A stretch of 64,000 bases of DNA, taken from assembly GCF_019049245.1 (NCBI RefSeq), contig NZ_JAGMUK010000049.1:160323-224322 (forward strand), in the 5' to 3' direction. Source of the stretch: Streptomyces sp. AC555_RSS877. GTDB lineage: Bacteria; Actinomycetota; Actinomycetes; Streptomycetales; Streptomycetaceae. Below are positions 9,371 to 18,222 of the stretch, piece after piece (position 1 is the stretch's first letter; each line of letters begins with the position of its first letter). Under the pieces are notes generated by a model, which searched no databases, was not told where the DNA came from, and was given only the letters and a program-made list of their open reading frames with translations. A program made the translations under genes and the position numbers.

Positions 9371-11074
9371 ATGGGCACGCGGAGGAACGCCGTCGATGGT
9401 CTGATCCGAACGACCGCCCGCGGACATGCCGTGCTGAACAACCCCCGTCTGAACCGGGGCACCGCCTTCACCCGGCAGGAGCGACAGGATCTGGGCCTGG
9501 AGGGCCTGGTGCCGCCCCAGGTGCTGACCCAGGACCAGCAGGCCGCCCGCGCGTACACGCAGTTCCGTTCCCAGCCCGACGACCTCGCCAAGAACGTCTA
9601 TCTGACGGCGCTGCGCGACCGCAACGAGGTGCTGTTCCACCGGCTGCTCGCCGACCATCTCGCCGAGATACTGCCGATCGTCTACACCCCGACCGTCGGC
9701 ACCGCGATCGAGCGCTACAGCTACGAGTACCGCCGCCCGCGCGGCGTGTACCTGTCGGTGGACGCGCCCGAGGACATCGAGTGCTCCCTGCGCGCGTCCG
9801 GGCTGGGCCCCGGTGACGTCGACCTGATCGTGGCGACCGACGGCGAGGCGATCCTCGGCATCGGCGACTGGGGCGTGGGCGGTATCGACATCGCCGTGGG
9901 CAAGCTCGCCGTCTACACCGCCGCCGCGGGCGTGGACCCGGCCCGCACGCTGGCGGTGATGCTGGACGTGGGCACCAACCGGCAGGAGCTGCTGGACGAC
10001 CCGCTGTACCTGGGCAACCGGCACCCGCGCGCGGACCGCGAGAGCTACGACGCCTTCATCGACGCGTACGTCACCGCGGCCACCGAGCTGTTCCCCGACG
10101 CCCTGCTGCACTGGGAGGACTTCGGCCCGGCCAACGCCCGCCGCGTCCTGGACCGGTACCAGGAGAAGGTCTTCACCTTCAACGACGACATCCAGGGCAC
10201 CGGCGCGGTCAACCTGGCCGCCGTACTGTCCGGGGTGCGCGCAGGCGGTGTCCCGCTGCGCGAGAACCGCATCGTGCTCTTCGGCGCGGGCACCGCCGGC
10301 ATCGGCATCGCCGATCAGCTGCGCGACGCGCTGATCGCCGACGGGCTGACGCCCAGGGAAGCCACCGCACGCATCTGGGCCGTCGACCGTCACGGCCTGC
10401 TCACCGAGGGCCAGCAGGATCTTCGCGACTTCCAGACGCGCTACGTCCGCCGCGGCGCCGAGGTCTCCGACTGGCGGCGCGACGACAGCGTCGGCGGCAT
10501 CCCGCTGGCCGAGGTCGTCGACCGCGTGCGCCCCACCGTTCTCATCGGGGCCTCGGGGCAGGGAGGGGCCTTCACCGAGGACATCGTGCGCGCCATGGCC
10601 GCGCACACCGACCGCCCGATCATCCTGCCCCTGTCCAACCCGACCCGGCTGGCCGAGGCCGTCCCCGCCGACCTGCTCCGCTGGACCGACAGCCGGGCCC
10701 TGATCGCCACCGGCAGCCCCTTCGACCCGGTCGAGATCGACGGCGTCACCCACCACATCGGACAGGCCAACAACGCGCTGGTCTTCCCCGGCCTGGGGCT
10801 GGGCGCCGTCGTCGCCCGCGCCGAACGCATCACCGACGGCATGCTCGTCGCCGCGGCGCGCGCCGTCGCGGACCAGACCGACGCCGCCGCGCCTGGCGCG
10901 CCGGTGCTGCCTCTGATCGACCGCCTGCGCGACACCTCCACCGCGGTGGCCGTGGCCGTGGCCCGCGCCGCCACCGAGGGCGGCGTCGCCCGGGAGACCG
11001 CCGACGACACCGTCGAGGAGCGCGTCCGCGCGGCCATGTGGCACCCGGTGTACCCGCCGATCGAGGCCGTCTGA
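9371..11074 (+). CDS. NAD-dependent malic enzyme (oxaloacetate-decarboxylating)
   Basis: 567 aa, ATG preceded by AGGAGTAGTC. It is the large-subunit type of malic enzyme. The N-terminal malic domain shows LTALRDRNEVLFHRLL, ILPIVYTPTVGTAIERYS and RRPRGVYLS. The metal and substrate region shows LHWEDFGPANARRVLDRYQ and FNDDIQGTGAV. The NAD domain follows with FGAGTAGIGIAD. It converts malate to pyruvate and CO2, linking the TCA cycle to pyruvate supply. The downstream AEC-family carrier suggests a malate or organic-acid use unit. Confidence 0.93.
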   Translation: MGTRRNAVDGLIRTTARGHAVLNNPRLNRGTAFTRQERQDLGLEGLVPPQVLTQDQQAARAYTQFRSQPDDLAKNVYLTALRDRNEVLFHRLLADHLAEILPIVYTPTVGTAIERYSYEYRRPRGVYLSVDAPEDIECSLRASGLGPGDVDLIVATDGEAILGIGDWGVGGIDIAVGKLAVYTAAAGVDPARTLAVMLDVGTNRQELLDDPLYLGNRHPRADRESYDAFIDAYVTAATELFPDALLHWEDFGPANARRVLDRYQEKVFTFNDDIQGTGAVNLAAVLSGVRAGGVPLRENRIVLFGAGTAGIGIADQLRDALIADGLTPREATARIWAVDRHGLLTEGQQDLRDFQTRYVRRGAEVSDWRRDDSVGGIPLAEVVDRVRPTVLIGASGQGGAFTEDIVRAMAAHTDRPIILPLSNPTRLAEAVPADLLRWTDSRALIATGSPFDPVEIDGVTHHIGQANNALVFPGLGLGAVVARAERITDGMLVAAARAVADQTDAAAPGAPVLPLIDRLRDTSTAVAVAVARAATEGGVARETADDTVEERVRAAMWHPVYPPIEAV

Positions 11075-11195
11075 CACACACCGGGCCGCGGACAGGGCCA
11101 CGCCCGCAGCAACCGACAAACCGTAAGGACTCGGCTCTCTGACGTGTCGTCACCGGCCCCGTGGCCGAGCCCCCTTTCCAAAGGATTGACGCAGC

Positions 11196-12260
11196 ATGTC
11201 TTTCGCCGAGATCTTCACCGTGGTGGTGCCGGTCTTCCTCATCATCGCGGTCGGCTACGGCACCGGCCGCCGCGCGCTCTTCGACGCCGGCGGGGCGCAG
11301 GCGCTGCGCGAGCTGACGATGCAACTCGCCCTGCCGGCCGCCCTCTTGCTGAGTATCTGGCAGACGCCACGGCATGTGCTGGTCGAGCAACTGCCCCTGG
11401 TGGGCCTGCTCGCCTTCGGGCTGCTCGGGGTGTACGCCGTCCTGCTCGGCGTACTGCGCCTCGCCGCCCGCCGTCCGCTCCGACGGGCGGCCCTGTTCGC
11501 CCTGGCGTGCGTCCAGCCGCAGTACGCCTTCATGGGTACGTCCATCCTCGGAGGCCTGTTCGGCAGTGCGGAGGCCGCCGTGCCGATCGCCGTCGCGGGC
11601 ATCCTCGTCAACGTCGTCCTCGACCCGGTCGTCCTGATCCTGCTCGGCATGCCGGAACACCCGGCGCGCGGGACGGCCGCCACCACGGCGGACTCCACCT
11701 CCGCGCTGCGGCAGCCGGCCCTGGTGACGGTCGGCGGCGGCGCGCCCGCGGAAGCCGCCCCGCCGGTCGCCGCCGGAGGCGCGTCGCCCGAGGACCGTCC
11801 CTCCGTGCTGCGCACCGTGGGACACGCGCTGCGCGAGCCGTTCTGCTGGGGCCCGGTCCTGGGTCTGATCCTTTCGGTGAGCGGGGTCGGTCTGCCGGAG
11901 GTCGCCGACGCGTCGCTGACCCTGCTCGCCGGGGCCTCGTCGGCCGCCGCGCTGTTGTACGTCGGTGTCTCCGTGTCCCGCATCGGCCGTCCCAAGCTGA
12001 CCCCGGCGGTGTGGGCGATCTCGCTCACCAGCGTCGTCGTCCTGCCCCTGCTCGTCTACGGTGTCGGTCTGGCCGTCGCCTCCGCGGCCGACGCCGCCCA
12101 GGCCGCGCTGATCGTCGCCTTCCCCGTCTCCCCCGTCCCCCTCATGTTCGCCGCCCGCCACGGCTCGAAGGCCGACATCCAGGCCATCGGCTCCGCCGTC
12201 GTGCTGAGTCTGCTCCTCTCCTTCGTCACCCTCCCGCTCCTCATCGAGCTGGTCGGCTGA
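11196..12260 (+). CDS. AEC-family transporter, putative malate/organic-acid permease
   Basis: 354 aa, starting MSFAEIFTVVVPVFLIIAVGYGTGRR, which is a classic AEC (auxin efflux carrier) first helix. About ten hydrophobic segments lie in two halves separated by a hydrophilic loop near residues 150-205. The conserved LPAALLLSIW and FAARHGSKADI stretches fit the family. Some bacterial AEC proteins move malate or malonate. The gene lies 121 bases after malic enzyme on the same strand, so organic-acid transport is a reasonable inference. Confidence 0.82.
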   Translation: MSFAEIFTVVVPVFLIIAVGYGTGRRALFDAGGAQALRELTMQLALPAALLLSIWQTPRHVLVEQLPLVGLLAFGLLGVYAVLLGVLRLAARRPLRRAALFALACVQPQYAFMGTSILGGLFGSAEAAVPIAVAGILVNVVLDPVVLILLGMPEHPARGTAATTADSTSALRQPALVTVGGGAPAEAAPPVAAGGASPEDRPSVLRTVGHALREPFCWGPVLGLILSVSGVGLPEVADASLTLLAGASSAAALLYVGVSVSRIGRPKLTPAVWAISLTSVVVLPLLVYGVGLAVASAADAAQAALIVAFPVSPVPLMFAARHGSKADIQAIGSAVVLSLLLSFVTLPLLIELVG

Positions 12261-12342
12261 CTTTGGCCTCGGGGCACCTGCAAGCCAAGTCGGCCCCCGC
12301 CCACGCGAAAGTCCGCCCCCGCGACCGAAAGGACAAGGCCGT

Positions 12343-14100
12343 ATGACGCCGGCAGCAAACGCGCGACCGCACCGTCCGCCCCGTACGCCCCGTCTGCGGT
12401 GGCCGCGTTCCGCCGCCGGCGTCGCGCCCGTACGCCTGCCGCTCGCGGCGGCCGCGCGGGGCGCCGTCGCTCTCGCGCTGCCGCTGCTCGTCGGGCTGCT
12501 CACGGGATGGGTGGTGCCGTCGGTGATCGCGGCGATCGGCGCGCTGTGGGGCGTGAGCCAGGACGGTTCCGATCCCTACCGGGTGCGGGTGAGGCGGCTG
12601 GGCTGGACCGGCGTGTCCAGCGCAGTCGGCCTGCTCGCCGGTGAACTCGCCCTGCGCAGCGGGGAAGGGGCAGCCGTGGCGGGATGCCTGGTGGCTGCCG
12701 CGCTCGTGGCGGGCACCCTCGGTCTGCGGGGGCGGATCGCATCCGTGTCGGGCATGCACCTACTGCTCGGCGTCACGATCGGCAGTGGCATCCCCGTGCC
12801 GGGGCCGTGGTGGCAGCCGCCGCTGGCCCTGCTCGCCGGTGTCGCCCTGGTCCTCGTGCTGTCCACGGCCCCGTGGCTGTGGCGCCGGCACCACGTCGAG
12901 CGGGCCGCCGTGCTCGCCGTGTACCGGAGCGCGGCCGAGGCGCTGACCGCGGCCGGCACGCACGACGCCGAAGGAGCCCGCCGACGGATGACGCTGGCCC
13001 TCAACCACGCCCACGAGGTGATGGCAGCCCACCTCGCCCCACGGACCCGGCAGCGACAGCAGGCGGAGCTCCGGGAGCTGGTCCGGGCCTTCCACAGCGC
13101 CGTACAGCTGGGCGAGGCCGTGACGGCACTGATGTGGGAGGCGCGTCCGCTCCCGCCCGCCGTGACCGGCGTACCGCTGCACCTGGCCGAGCGCCTGCTG
13201 CCCGGCCACTACTCGGCTCCGGCCCCGGCCGTTCCGGCGACCGAGCAGGCGGTGCCGGCACTCGACACCGACTCGCCGGGCAGGCGCGCCCTGGCCGACG
13301 TGTGCGCGGCCGTCGACAGCGAAGCCGACGCAGCCGACCCGGCGCTGCGCCTGCCGGCGCACTCGTGGCCCGGGCGGGCGGCGCACCTGCGCTACGTCAC
13401 GCTGCTGACCGGCTGCGTGCTCGTCGCCCATCTGCTCGCCGAGACACTGCACGGCCCCCGTGGCTACTGGCTCCCCATGACGGTGGCCTTCGTCTACAAG
13501 CCCGACTTCGGGCCGGTCTTCACCCGGGCGCTGCACCGCTGCGTCGGCACGGTCGTCGGCGTGGCCGCCATCGGGGCGGTGTCCCTGCCGTCGCCCGGCG
13601 CCTACACCGTGATCGGCGTCGTGGCCGCCTTCGGCGCCCTGATGGCCGTCGGCGTGCGCCATCACTACGCGCTCGCCACGCTGGGCCTGACGGCGGTCGT
13701 GTTCGTGCTCCTCGACCTGCTGGGCGACGACCGGCCGCTGTACGGCACGCGCATTGTGGACACCGCCCTGGCGTCCGCGCTGGTGCTCGTCGCGCACTTC
13801 GCGGTGTGGCCCGACTCCGCGGCGCACCGGGCCGAGGCGCAGACCGAGGCCGCCGTCGCCGCCGCCCGCCGCTACCGCGACGTCGCCCCCGAAGCGGGCC
13901 AGGTCCAGCGGCAGTCGCTGCGCCGGGCCGCGTACCACCAGCTGGCCGATGCGCGCCGGGCCGTGGCCCACGCCCGCGGTGAACCGGCCCGCCCCGGCCG
14001 GTCGCTGCCCGATCTGGAGGGCGCGATCACGGCGGCGGAGCGGCTCTGCGACAAGGTGACCGCGCAGGCGGTGGCGGGCACGGCGGCCACGAACCGGTAG
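12343..14100 (+). CDS. FUSC-family membrane protein (putative aromatic-acid exporter)
   Basis: 585 aa with two hydrophobic blocks, at about residues 30-180 and 350-490, separated and followed by soluble helical stretches. This is the usual FUSC layout, and the second block begins with RGYWLPMTVAFVYKPDFGPVFTRALHRCVGTV, a strongly conserved family motif. FUSC proteins include p-hydroxybenzoic-acid and fusaric-acid exporters. No membrane-fusion partner is nearby, as usual in Gram-positive bacteria. It is followed by a hairpin and then a LysR regulator. The substrate is unknown. Confidence 0.82.
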   Translation: MTPAANARPHRPPRTPRLRWPRSAAGVAPVRLPLAAAARGAVALALPLLVGLLTGWVVPSVIAAIGALWGVSQDGSDPYRVRVRRLGWTGVSSAVGLLAGELALRSGEGAAVAGCLVAAALVAGTLGLRGRIASVSGMHLLLGVTIGSGIPVPGPWWQPPLALLAGVALVLVLSTAPWLWRRHHVERAAVLAVYRSAAEALTAAGTHDAEGARRRMTLALNHAHEVMAAHLAPRTRQRQQAELRELVRAFHSAVQLGEAVTALMWEARPLPPAVTGVPLHLAERLLPGHYSAPAPAVPATEQAVPALDTDSPGRRALADVCAAVDSEADAADPALRLPAHSWPGRAAHLRYVTLLTGCVLVAHLLAETLHGPRGYWLPMTVAFVYKPDFGPVFTRALHRCVGTVVGVAAIGAVSLPSPGAYTVIGVVAAFGALMAVGVRHHYALATLGLTAVVFVLLDLLGDDRPLYGTRIVDTALASALVLVAHFAVWPDSAAHRAEAQTEAAVAAARRYRDVAPEAGQVQRQSLRRAAYHQLADARRAVAHARGEPARPGRSLPDLEGAITAAERLCDKVTAQAVAGTAATNR

Positions 14101-14115
14101 ACGTCCTGCGCGCCG

Positions 14116-14148
14116 GCACGGGCGATCGAGGCTGCCTCCTGCCCGTGC
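14116..14148 (+). terminator. Hairpin terminator after the FUSC gene
   Basis: Perfect 8-bp stem GCACGGGC / GCCCGTGC with a 17-base loop, 16 bases after the FUSC stop. There is no T-tract, as usual in this GC-rich group. Confidence 0.5.
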
Positions 14149-14212
14149 GGTCGGTGATCCATGCCGGTGCCGCCCGGATCCTCCCTGATCCATGACCGGG
14201 GAGAATGGCCGG

Positions 14213-15130
14213 ATGGACCTTGAGGTACTGCGCTCCTTCCAGGCCGTGGCAGAGGGAACGACGGTGACCGACGCCGCGGCCGACGCCCGGATCACCCAGC
14301 CCGCCCTGTCTCGGGCCCTGAACCGGCTCGAGGACGAGGTCGGCGCGGAACTCCTCCAGCGCGTCGGACGCGTTCTGCGTCTCACCCCCGCCGGTCGGGT
14401 GTTCAAGGAGTACGTCGACTCCATGCTCGCCAGTTACGACCGGGGCCGGCGGGCCGTGGCCGAGATGGTCGACCCCGACGGCGGTGTGGTGTCGCTGGCC
14501 TTCCTCCACACCCTGGGCACCTGGCTGGTGCCCCGGCTCGTCACGGAATTCCGGCAGGTCCTCCCGCAGGCCCAGTTCGAGCTGCATCAGGACGGCGAGA
14601 CCGGTCTGACGCGGCACCTCCTCGACGCCACCGCGGACCTGATCATCACCGGCGTCGAGCCCGCGCACCCGCTGATCACGTGGCGGCGTCTCCTGGTGGA
14701 ACCCCTACGGCTGGCCGTGCCCGCCGGTCACCGGCTGGCCGGGCGCCGCCGGGCCCGCCTGGCCGAGGTGGCCGAGGAGCGGTTCATCCTTCTCAAGGCC
14801 GGATACGGGCTGCGTGACATCACCGAGACGCTCTGCCGCGACGCCGGCTTCACCCCGCTCGTCGGCTTCGAGGGCGAGGAGGTGGAGACCCTGCGCGGCC
14901 TGGTCGCCGCGGGTCTCGGCGTGTCCCTGATCCCCTCGTCCCCGGACGGCACGGCGACCGCGGACGCCCCGATCCGCTACCTGGAGATCACCGACGTACG
15001 CGGCGCCCGGGACATCGGGATCGCCTGGCTGAACTCCCGCGCCCTGCCGCCGATCGCCCAGCGCTTCATCGACCACGCCCTGGAGTCGGCCGACGCGTCC
15101 GCGACCGCACGCGCGACCGAAGGGGACTGA
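14213..15130 (+). CDS. LysR-family transcriptional regulator
   Basis: The ATG at 14213 gives MDLEVLRSFQAVAE, the conserved LysR N-terminus, and has GGGGAG nine bases before it. An in-frame ATG at 14192 is less likely. The winged-helix region is clear (VTDAAADARITQPALSRALNRLEDEVGAELLQR). The effector domain from about residue 90 carries LVAAGLGVSLIPSS. About 305 aa, normal for the family. Its target is unknown. It follows the FUSC gene on the same strand after a hairpin, so it could control that exporter, but LysR genes more often diverge from their targets. Confidence 0.9.
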   Translation: MDLEVLRSFQAVAEGTTVTDAAADARITQPALSRALNRLEDEVGAELLQRVGRVLRLTPAGRVFKEYVDSMLASYDRGRRAVAEMVDPDGGVVSLAFLHTLGTWLVPRLVTEFRQVLPQAQFELHQDGETGLTRHLLDATADLIITGVEPAHPLITWRRLLVEPLRLAVPAGHRLAGRRRARLAEVAEERFILLKAGYGLRDITETLCRDAGFTPLVGFEGEEVETLRGLVAAGLGVSLIPSSPDGTATADAPIRYLEITDVRGARDIGIAWLNSRALPPIAQRFIDHALESADASATARATEGD

Positions 15131-15137
15131 CGCCTTT

Positions 15138-15620
15138 TCAGGTGCGTCCAGGGACGGCGACGCGAAGGTCCAGGAGCTGTTGGGTGTGTCCTGGCACGTG
15201 GTCCGTGGCGAGGCCGTCGCTGAGGGCCTCGAGCGGAATCGGCTGGTCCAGCACGAGTGCCCCGTTGGACAGCAGGAGCGACGGCACCAGGACCGCGGCG
15301 GCCTCCTCGTTGAGCAGGTCGGCGATGTCGCACAGGACGGCGGCCTGGCTCCGGACGTGCCCGGCCAGGTCCGCCCTGCCGGTGTGCTCGGCGACGATCC
15401 GGTCGAGGTTCCAGGTGTCGAGGGAGATCCGGTTGTCGAAGGTGGGGCGCGAGCCGGCGCCGACACCGAGAGCGACCGCTGCGGCAGCGGCGTCGACGCT
15501 GAGGAGATGGGCCAGTATCCGGTCGGCGTTCCATCCCCCGTCCGCCGCGTCGCCGAGGTCGGGGCCGGCCGCCACGTCGAGCAGTCTGTCGTAGGCACCG
15601 CGAAGGGCTGTCGTATCCAT
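15138..15620 (-). CDS. DinB / mycothiol-dependent maleylpyruvate isomerase-like protein
   Basis: The start is taken at the ATG at 15620, which has AGAGGAG before it, giving 160 aa. Longer in-frame readings upstream are Arg-rich and unlikely. The sequence is a four-helix-bundle type, with MDTTALRGAYDRLLDVA at the N-terminus, WNADRILAHLLSVDAAAAAV as helix 2, and later His residues (TDHVPGHTQQLLDL). This resembles the DinB/MDMPI superfamily, whose metal site uses three His. I can place only some of those His, so activity is uncertain. It converges on the LysR gene, leaving seven bases between stops. Confidence 0.6.
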   Translation of the reverse strand: MDTTALRGAYDRLLDVAAGPDLGDAADGGWNADRILAHLLSVDAAAAAVALGVGAGSRPTFDNRISLDTWNLDRIVAEHTGRADLAGHVRSQAAVLCDIADLLNEEAAAVLVPSLLLSNGALVLDQPIPLEALSDGLATDHVPGHTQQLLDLRVAVPGRT

Positions 15621-15715
15621 GGCGTGCTCCTCTCGGCCGGGTTCTGTCGAGCGCGCGGCCCGTCGGGGACCGACGCCGCGGCCCCCGGTGTGTGGCCAGG
15701 GTCCGTCGGCGGGGC

Positions 15716-16084
15716 TCATTCGGGTCCTGTCGAGCGCGAGTCGCGCTCCGCTGCCTCGGCGACGCGTTTGATGTTCGCCAGCCGTCGGTCCCAGTCGGCC
15801 GCGAGCGAGGCCATCCACCGCGCCGTCGCGTCCAGCGCCGCGGGCCGGACGGCATAGCGCACCTCGCGTCCCACCCGGCTGCCGGACACCAGGCCGGCGG
15901 CGTCCAGGACGGCGAGGTGCTTGACCACTGCCTGCCGTGAGACGGGGAGGGGTTCGGCGAGCGTCGTCGCGGTGGCCTCGCCCCGCGCGGCGAGCAGGTC
16001 GAGCAGTTGGCGTCGGGTCGGGTCGGCGAGAGCGGCGAGGACGCTGTCGACCGCCTCGCCGGTGTCGCGGTGTTCCGGTGTCAC
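15716..16084 (-). CDS. ArsR-family repressor paired with AHSA1 protein
   Basis: 122 aa with a GTG start that overlaps the stop of the AHSA1 gene (GTGA). It is a winged-helix ArsR protein: ALADPTRRQLLDLLAARGEATATTLAEPLPVSRQAVVKHLAVLDAAGLV, then a beta-wing GREVRYAV. It lacks the ELCVCDL metal site of arsenic or cadmium sensors, so it is not a classic metalloregulator. Such ArsR-AHSA1 pairs are very common in actinobacteria. It probably represses its own operon through the two inverted repeats upstream of the AHSA1 gene. Confidence 0.9.
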   Translation of the reverse strand: MTPEHRDTGEAVDSVLAALADPTRRQLLDLLAARGEATATTLAEPLPVSRQAVVKHLAVLDAAGLVSGSRVGREVRYAVRPAALDATARWMASLAADWDRRLANIKRVAEAAERDSRSTGPE

Positions 16085-16527
16085 GCGGAGGGCTGTTCGG
16101 CGCGCGTCCTGAGCGCGTCGAGCTCCAGCGGCCAGCCCTGGGCGTGGTCCTTCAGGTTCTGGCTGCGCAGCTCCTGGGACCCGGCCAGTGCCGCGAAGCC
16201 GCTCTCCACGACGCGAAGCCGCGTCCCGTCGCCCTCCGGGGTCAGTGTGAACTCCACGAGGGTGCTGTTGTCCTCGCGCAGTTCCTCACCCGGGAACGCG
16301 CTGGTCCAGCGGTACGCCAGATACGTCGGCGGCTCGACCTTCTCCACGCGCACCGGGAAGTCCCCGTGTTCGGCGTTCTTCGCCACCATCGACTCGCCTT
16401 CCTTCGCCACGGTGCCGGGCAGGCTCGCCTTGTCGGCCACCCAGAACCCGGGCTGGGCCACCAGCGACCAGACCCGCTCCAGGGGTGCCGCGATCAGGGT
16501 TTCGCGTTCGATCCGGTCCTCGCTCAT
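16081..16527 (-). CDS. SRPBCC / AHSA1-domain protein
   Basis: 148 aa, ATG with AAGGAG upstream. The START-like helix-grip fold is recognisable: the N-terminal strand IERETLIAAPLERVWSLVAQPGFW, a middle stretch PPTYLAYRWTSAFPGE, a beta strand STLVEFTLTPEGDGTRLRVVESGF, and the long C-terminal helix ENLK-like (SQNLKDHAQGWPLELDALR). The fold binds a hydrophobic ligand in a cavity. The ligand here is unknown. First gene of a two-gene operon with the ArsR repressor. Confidence 0.87.
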   Translation of the reverse strand: MSEDRIERETLIAAPLERVWSLVAQPGFWVADKASLPGTVAKEGESMVAKNAEHGDFPVRVEKVEPPTYLAYRWTSAFPGEELREDNSTLVEFTLTPEGDGTRLRVVESGFAALAGSQELRSQNLKDHAQGWPLELDALRTRAEQPSA

Positions 16528-16558
16528 GAGGGAACTCCTTCGTTGCCGTCAGCGGGTG

Positions 16559-16608
16559 TGCAACTCCAGAGTTGCACGTCGAGACCCCAGGCGCAACCCG
16601 CAGGTTGC
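16559..16608 (-). promoter_or_regulatory. Two inverted-repeat operators upstream of the AHSA1-ArsR operon
   Basis: The first is TGCAACTC-CA-GAGTTGCA (16559-16576), a perfect 8-bp inverted repeat. The second is GCAACC-CGCA-GGTTGC (16593-16608). Both share the half-site GCAAC. The first lies 32 bases before the AHSA1 start. Paired half-sites like these suit a dimeric ArsR repressor binding two sites. Binding by the adjacent ArsR is inferred from position. Confidence 0.7.
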
Positions 16609-16611
16609 ACT

Positions 16612-16939
16612 ACCGGTGGTGCCCCGTTGACAGGGCACTGCCCCGCTCACACAATCGTCGCCATGACCGGACACTGGTTCGACACGACGGGACCGTCGCT
16701 GGTCCCCGATCGGACCGGATGCGAGCGCTCAGGGCGCTAGCGGACTGCCGCCGAGCCGTGTGCTCGCCGTGCGTGGCAGCCCGGGCCGGGCCGGTCCTCT
16801 TCCTTCCTCATGCTCCGGACGACTCGGGGCACAGGTCCGCACCACGTCACGAACCCCTCCGTTCGCGGAACGCGAGGACACGCGTCTTGAGGCAGCTGCC
16901 GTCCGTCACCCGCGGAACGCGTACGAGGAGAGGGATTCG
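16612..16939. other. Intergenic between divergent AHSA1 and dioxygenase genes
   Basis: About 330 bases without a convincing gene. The only evident elements are the ArsR-type repeats at its left edge and the ribosome-binding site GAGGAGAGGG just before 16940. No hairpin, riboswitch or small ORF with good coding character was seen. Confidence 0.4.
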
Positions 16940-17878
16940 ATGACTGTCACGAACGCCGGGCCGCAGCCCACGCTGCGCGAGGCGCGCGTACCGGAGGACG
17001 GGATGTACGAGGGTGCGCGTGTCCTGCGCCGCGTGCCCGAGGGATGGGAAGAGCGCCCGTACGAGCACGTCGAACTCGTACCGCAGGGACGCACGATCGG
17101 GGCCGAGATACGGGGCATCAGTCTCGCCCGGCCCTTGGGGGACGCGCTGCGCGAGGAGTTGCACCGCGCGCTGCTGGAGTGGAAGGTGCTCTTCTTCCGC
17201 GGCCAGCGGCTGACCTCCGCGCAACAGCGTGACTTCGCCCGGCAGTGGGGGGCGTTGGAGACCAACCCGCTGCTCGCCCAGGGTTCCAGCGAGGACGTCG
17301 TGCGCTTCGACAAGGGCGATGGCGCCGCGCCCACCTTCGAGAACGTCTGGCACGCCGATGTGACCTTCCGGGAGCGGCCGGCGCTCGGCGCCGTGCTCCA
17401 GCTGCACGAGGTGCCGCCGTTCGGCGGGGACACCATGTGGGCGGACATGGCCGCCGCCTACGACAACCTGCCGCAGGAGGTGAAGGACCGCGTCGACGGG
17501 GCCACCGCCGTGCACGACTTCATCCCCGGCTTCGCCCGCTTCTACCCGCCCGAGCGGCTCCAACCGTTCCAGTCCGCCTTCCCGCCCGTGGAACATCCCG
17601 TGGTGCGCACCCACCCGGAGACAGGGCGGCGGCTGCTCTTCGTCAACACCTCGTTCACCACCCGGATCACCGGCATGGAACGCGCGGAGAGCGACCGGCT
17701 GCTGCGCTACCTCACACAGCAGGCCCACGTGCCGGAGTACCAGCTGCGCTTCCGGTGGCAGCCGGGCGACGTCGCGTTCTGGGACAACCGGGCCACCCAG
17801 CACTACGCGGTGAACGACTACGCGCCGCACCGACGGGTCGCGGAACGGGTCGCCATCGCCGGCGACCGCCCGTTCTGA
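16940..17878 (+). CDS. TauD/TfdA-family Fe(II)/2-oxoglutarate dioxygenase
   Basis: The ATG at 16940 follows GAGGAGAGGG, giving 312 aa. The iron triad is visible: HxD in ENVWHADVTF, and the distal His in DNRATQHYAVNDY. The 2-oxoglutarate-binding Arg is in RRVAERVAIAGDRPF at the C-terminus. The TauD-like N-terminal motif GRTIGAEIRGISLARPL and the LLEWKVLFFRGQ segment are intact. Family members hydroxylate taurine, alkyl sulfates or similar and release sulfite or an aldehyde. No sulfonate transporter lies next to it, so the substrate cannot be named. Confidence 0.9.
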   Translation: MTVTNAGPQPTLREARVPEDGMYEGARVLRRVPEGWEERPYEHVELVPQGRTIGAEIRGISLARPLGDALREELHRALLEWKVLFFRGQRLTSAQQRDFARQWGALETNPLLAQGSSEDVVRFDKGDGAAPTFENVWHADVTFRERPALGAVLQLHEVPPFGGDTMWADMAAAYDNLPQEVKDRVDGATAVHDFIPGFARFYPPERLQPFQSAFPPVEHPVVRTHPETGRRLLFVNTSFTTRITGMERAESDRLLRYLTQQAHVPEYQLRFRWQPGDVAFWDNRATQHYAVNDYAPHRRVAERVAIAGDRPF

Positions 17879-18009
17879 CACCTCATACCCGCAGGGTCAC
17901 TCCCGCCCCCCTTCACCACCGAACTTCCGCCGTCCTTCGGCTGGTTCACAGTGAGGGAGCCGCGCGGCACGACACGGGCCGCGCGGCACACCGTTGTGAG
18001 GTTTCCGGG

Positions 18010-18222
18010 TCAGAGGACGGAGACGAGCAGCGACACGGCGGACTCCTGCCTGCCGATGCTCGCCTGGTCGAACGGACCGGACCAGCTCGTCCCGTACTGA
18101 TCGGAGCTGTTGCGAGCGTATTGGTAGGCGGAGCGGGCCTGGGCGAGCAGGTAGCCCCGGTAGGGACGGCCCGGCAGCAGGGCGTCGAGTTCGCCGAGAT
18201 TGCGGGCGAAGATTCCAGCCAT
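18010..18222 (-). pseudogene. C-terminal remnant of a GH76-like alpha-1,6-mannanase
   Basis: Only about 70 residues remain: AGIFARNLGELDALLPGRPY, RGYLLAQARSAYQYARNSSD, then QYGTSWSGPFD and a normal stop at 18010. This resembles the last helices of GH76 endo-alpha-1,6-mannanases, where an ARNSS-x-QFGxxWxGPFD motif closes the (alpha/alpha)6 barrel. Upstream of about 18222 the frame turns into a Ser/Arg-rich shadow of the opposite-strand DeoR fragment. The rest of the enzyme (about 300 residues) is missing. The junction with the DeoR remnant suggests a deletion. The GH76 call is from motif memory and should be tested. Confidence 0.6.
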
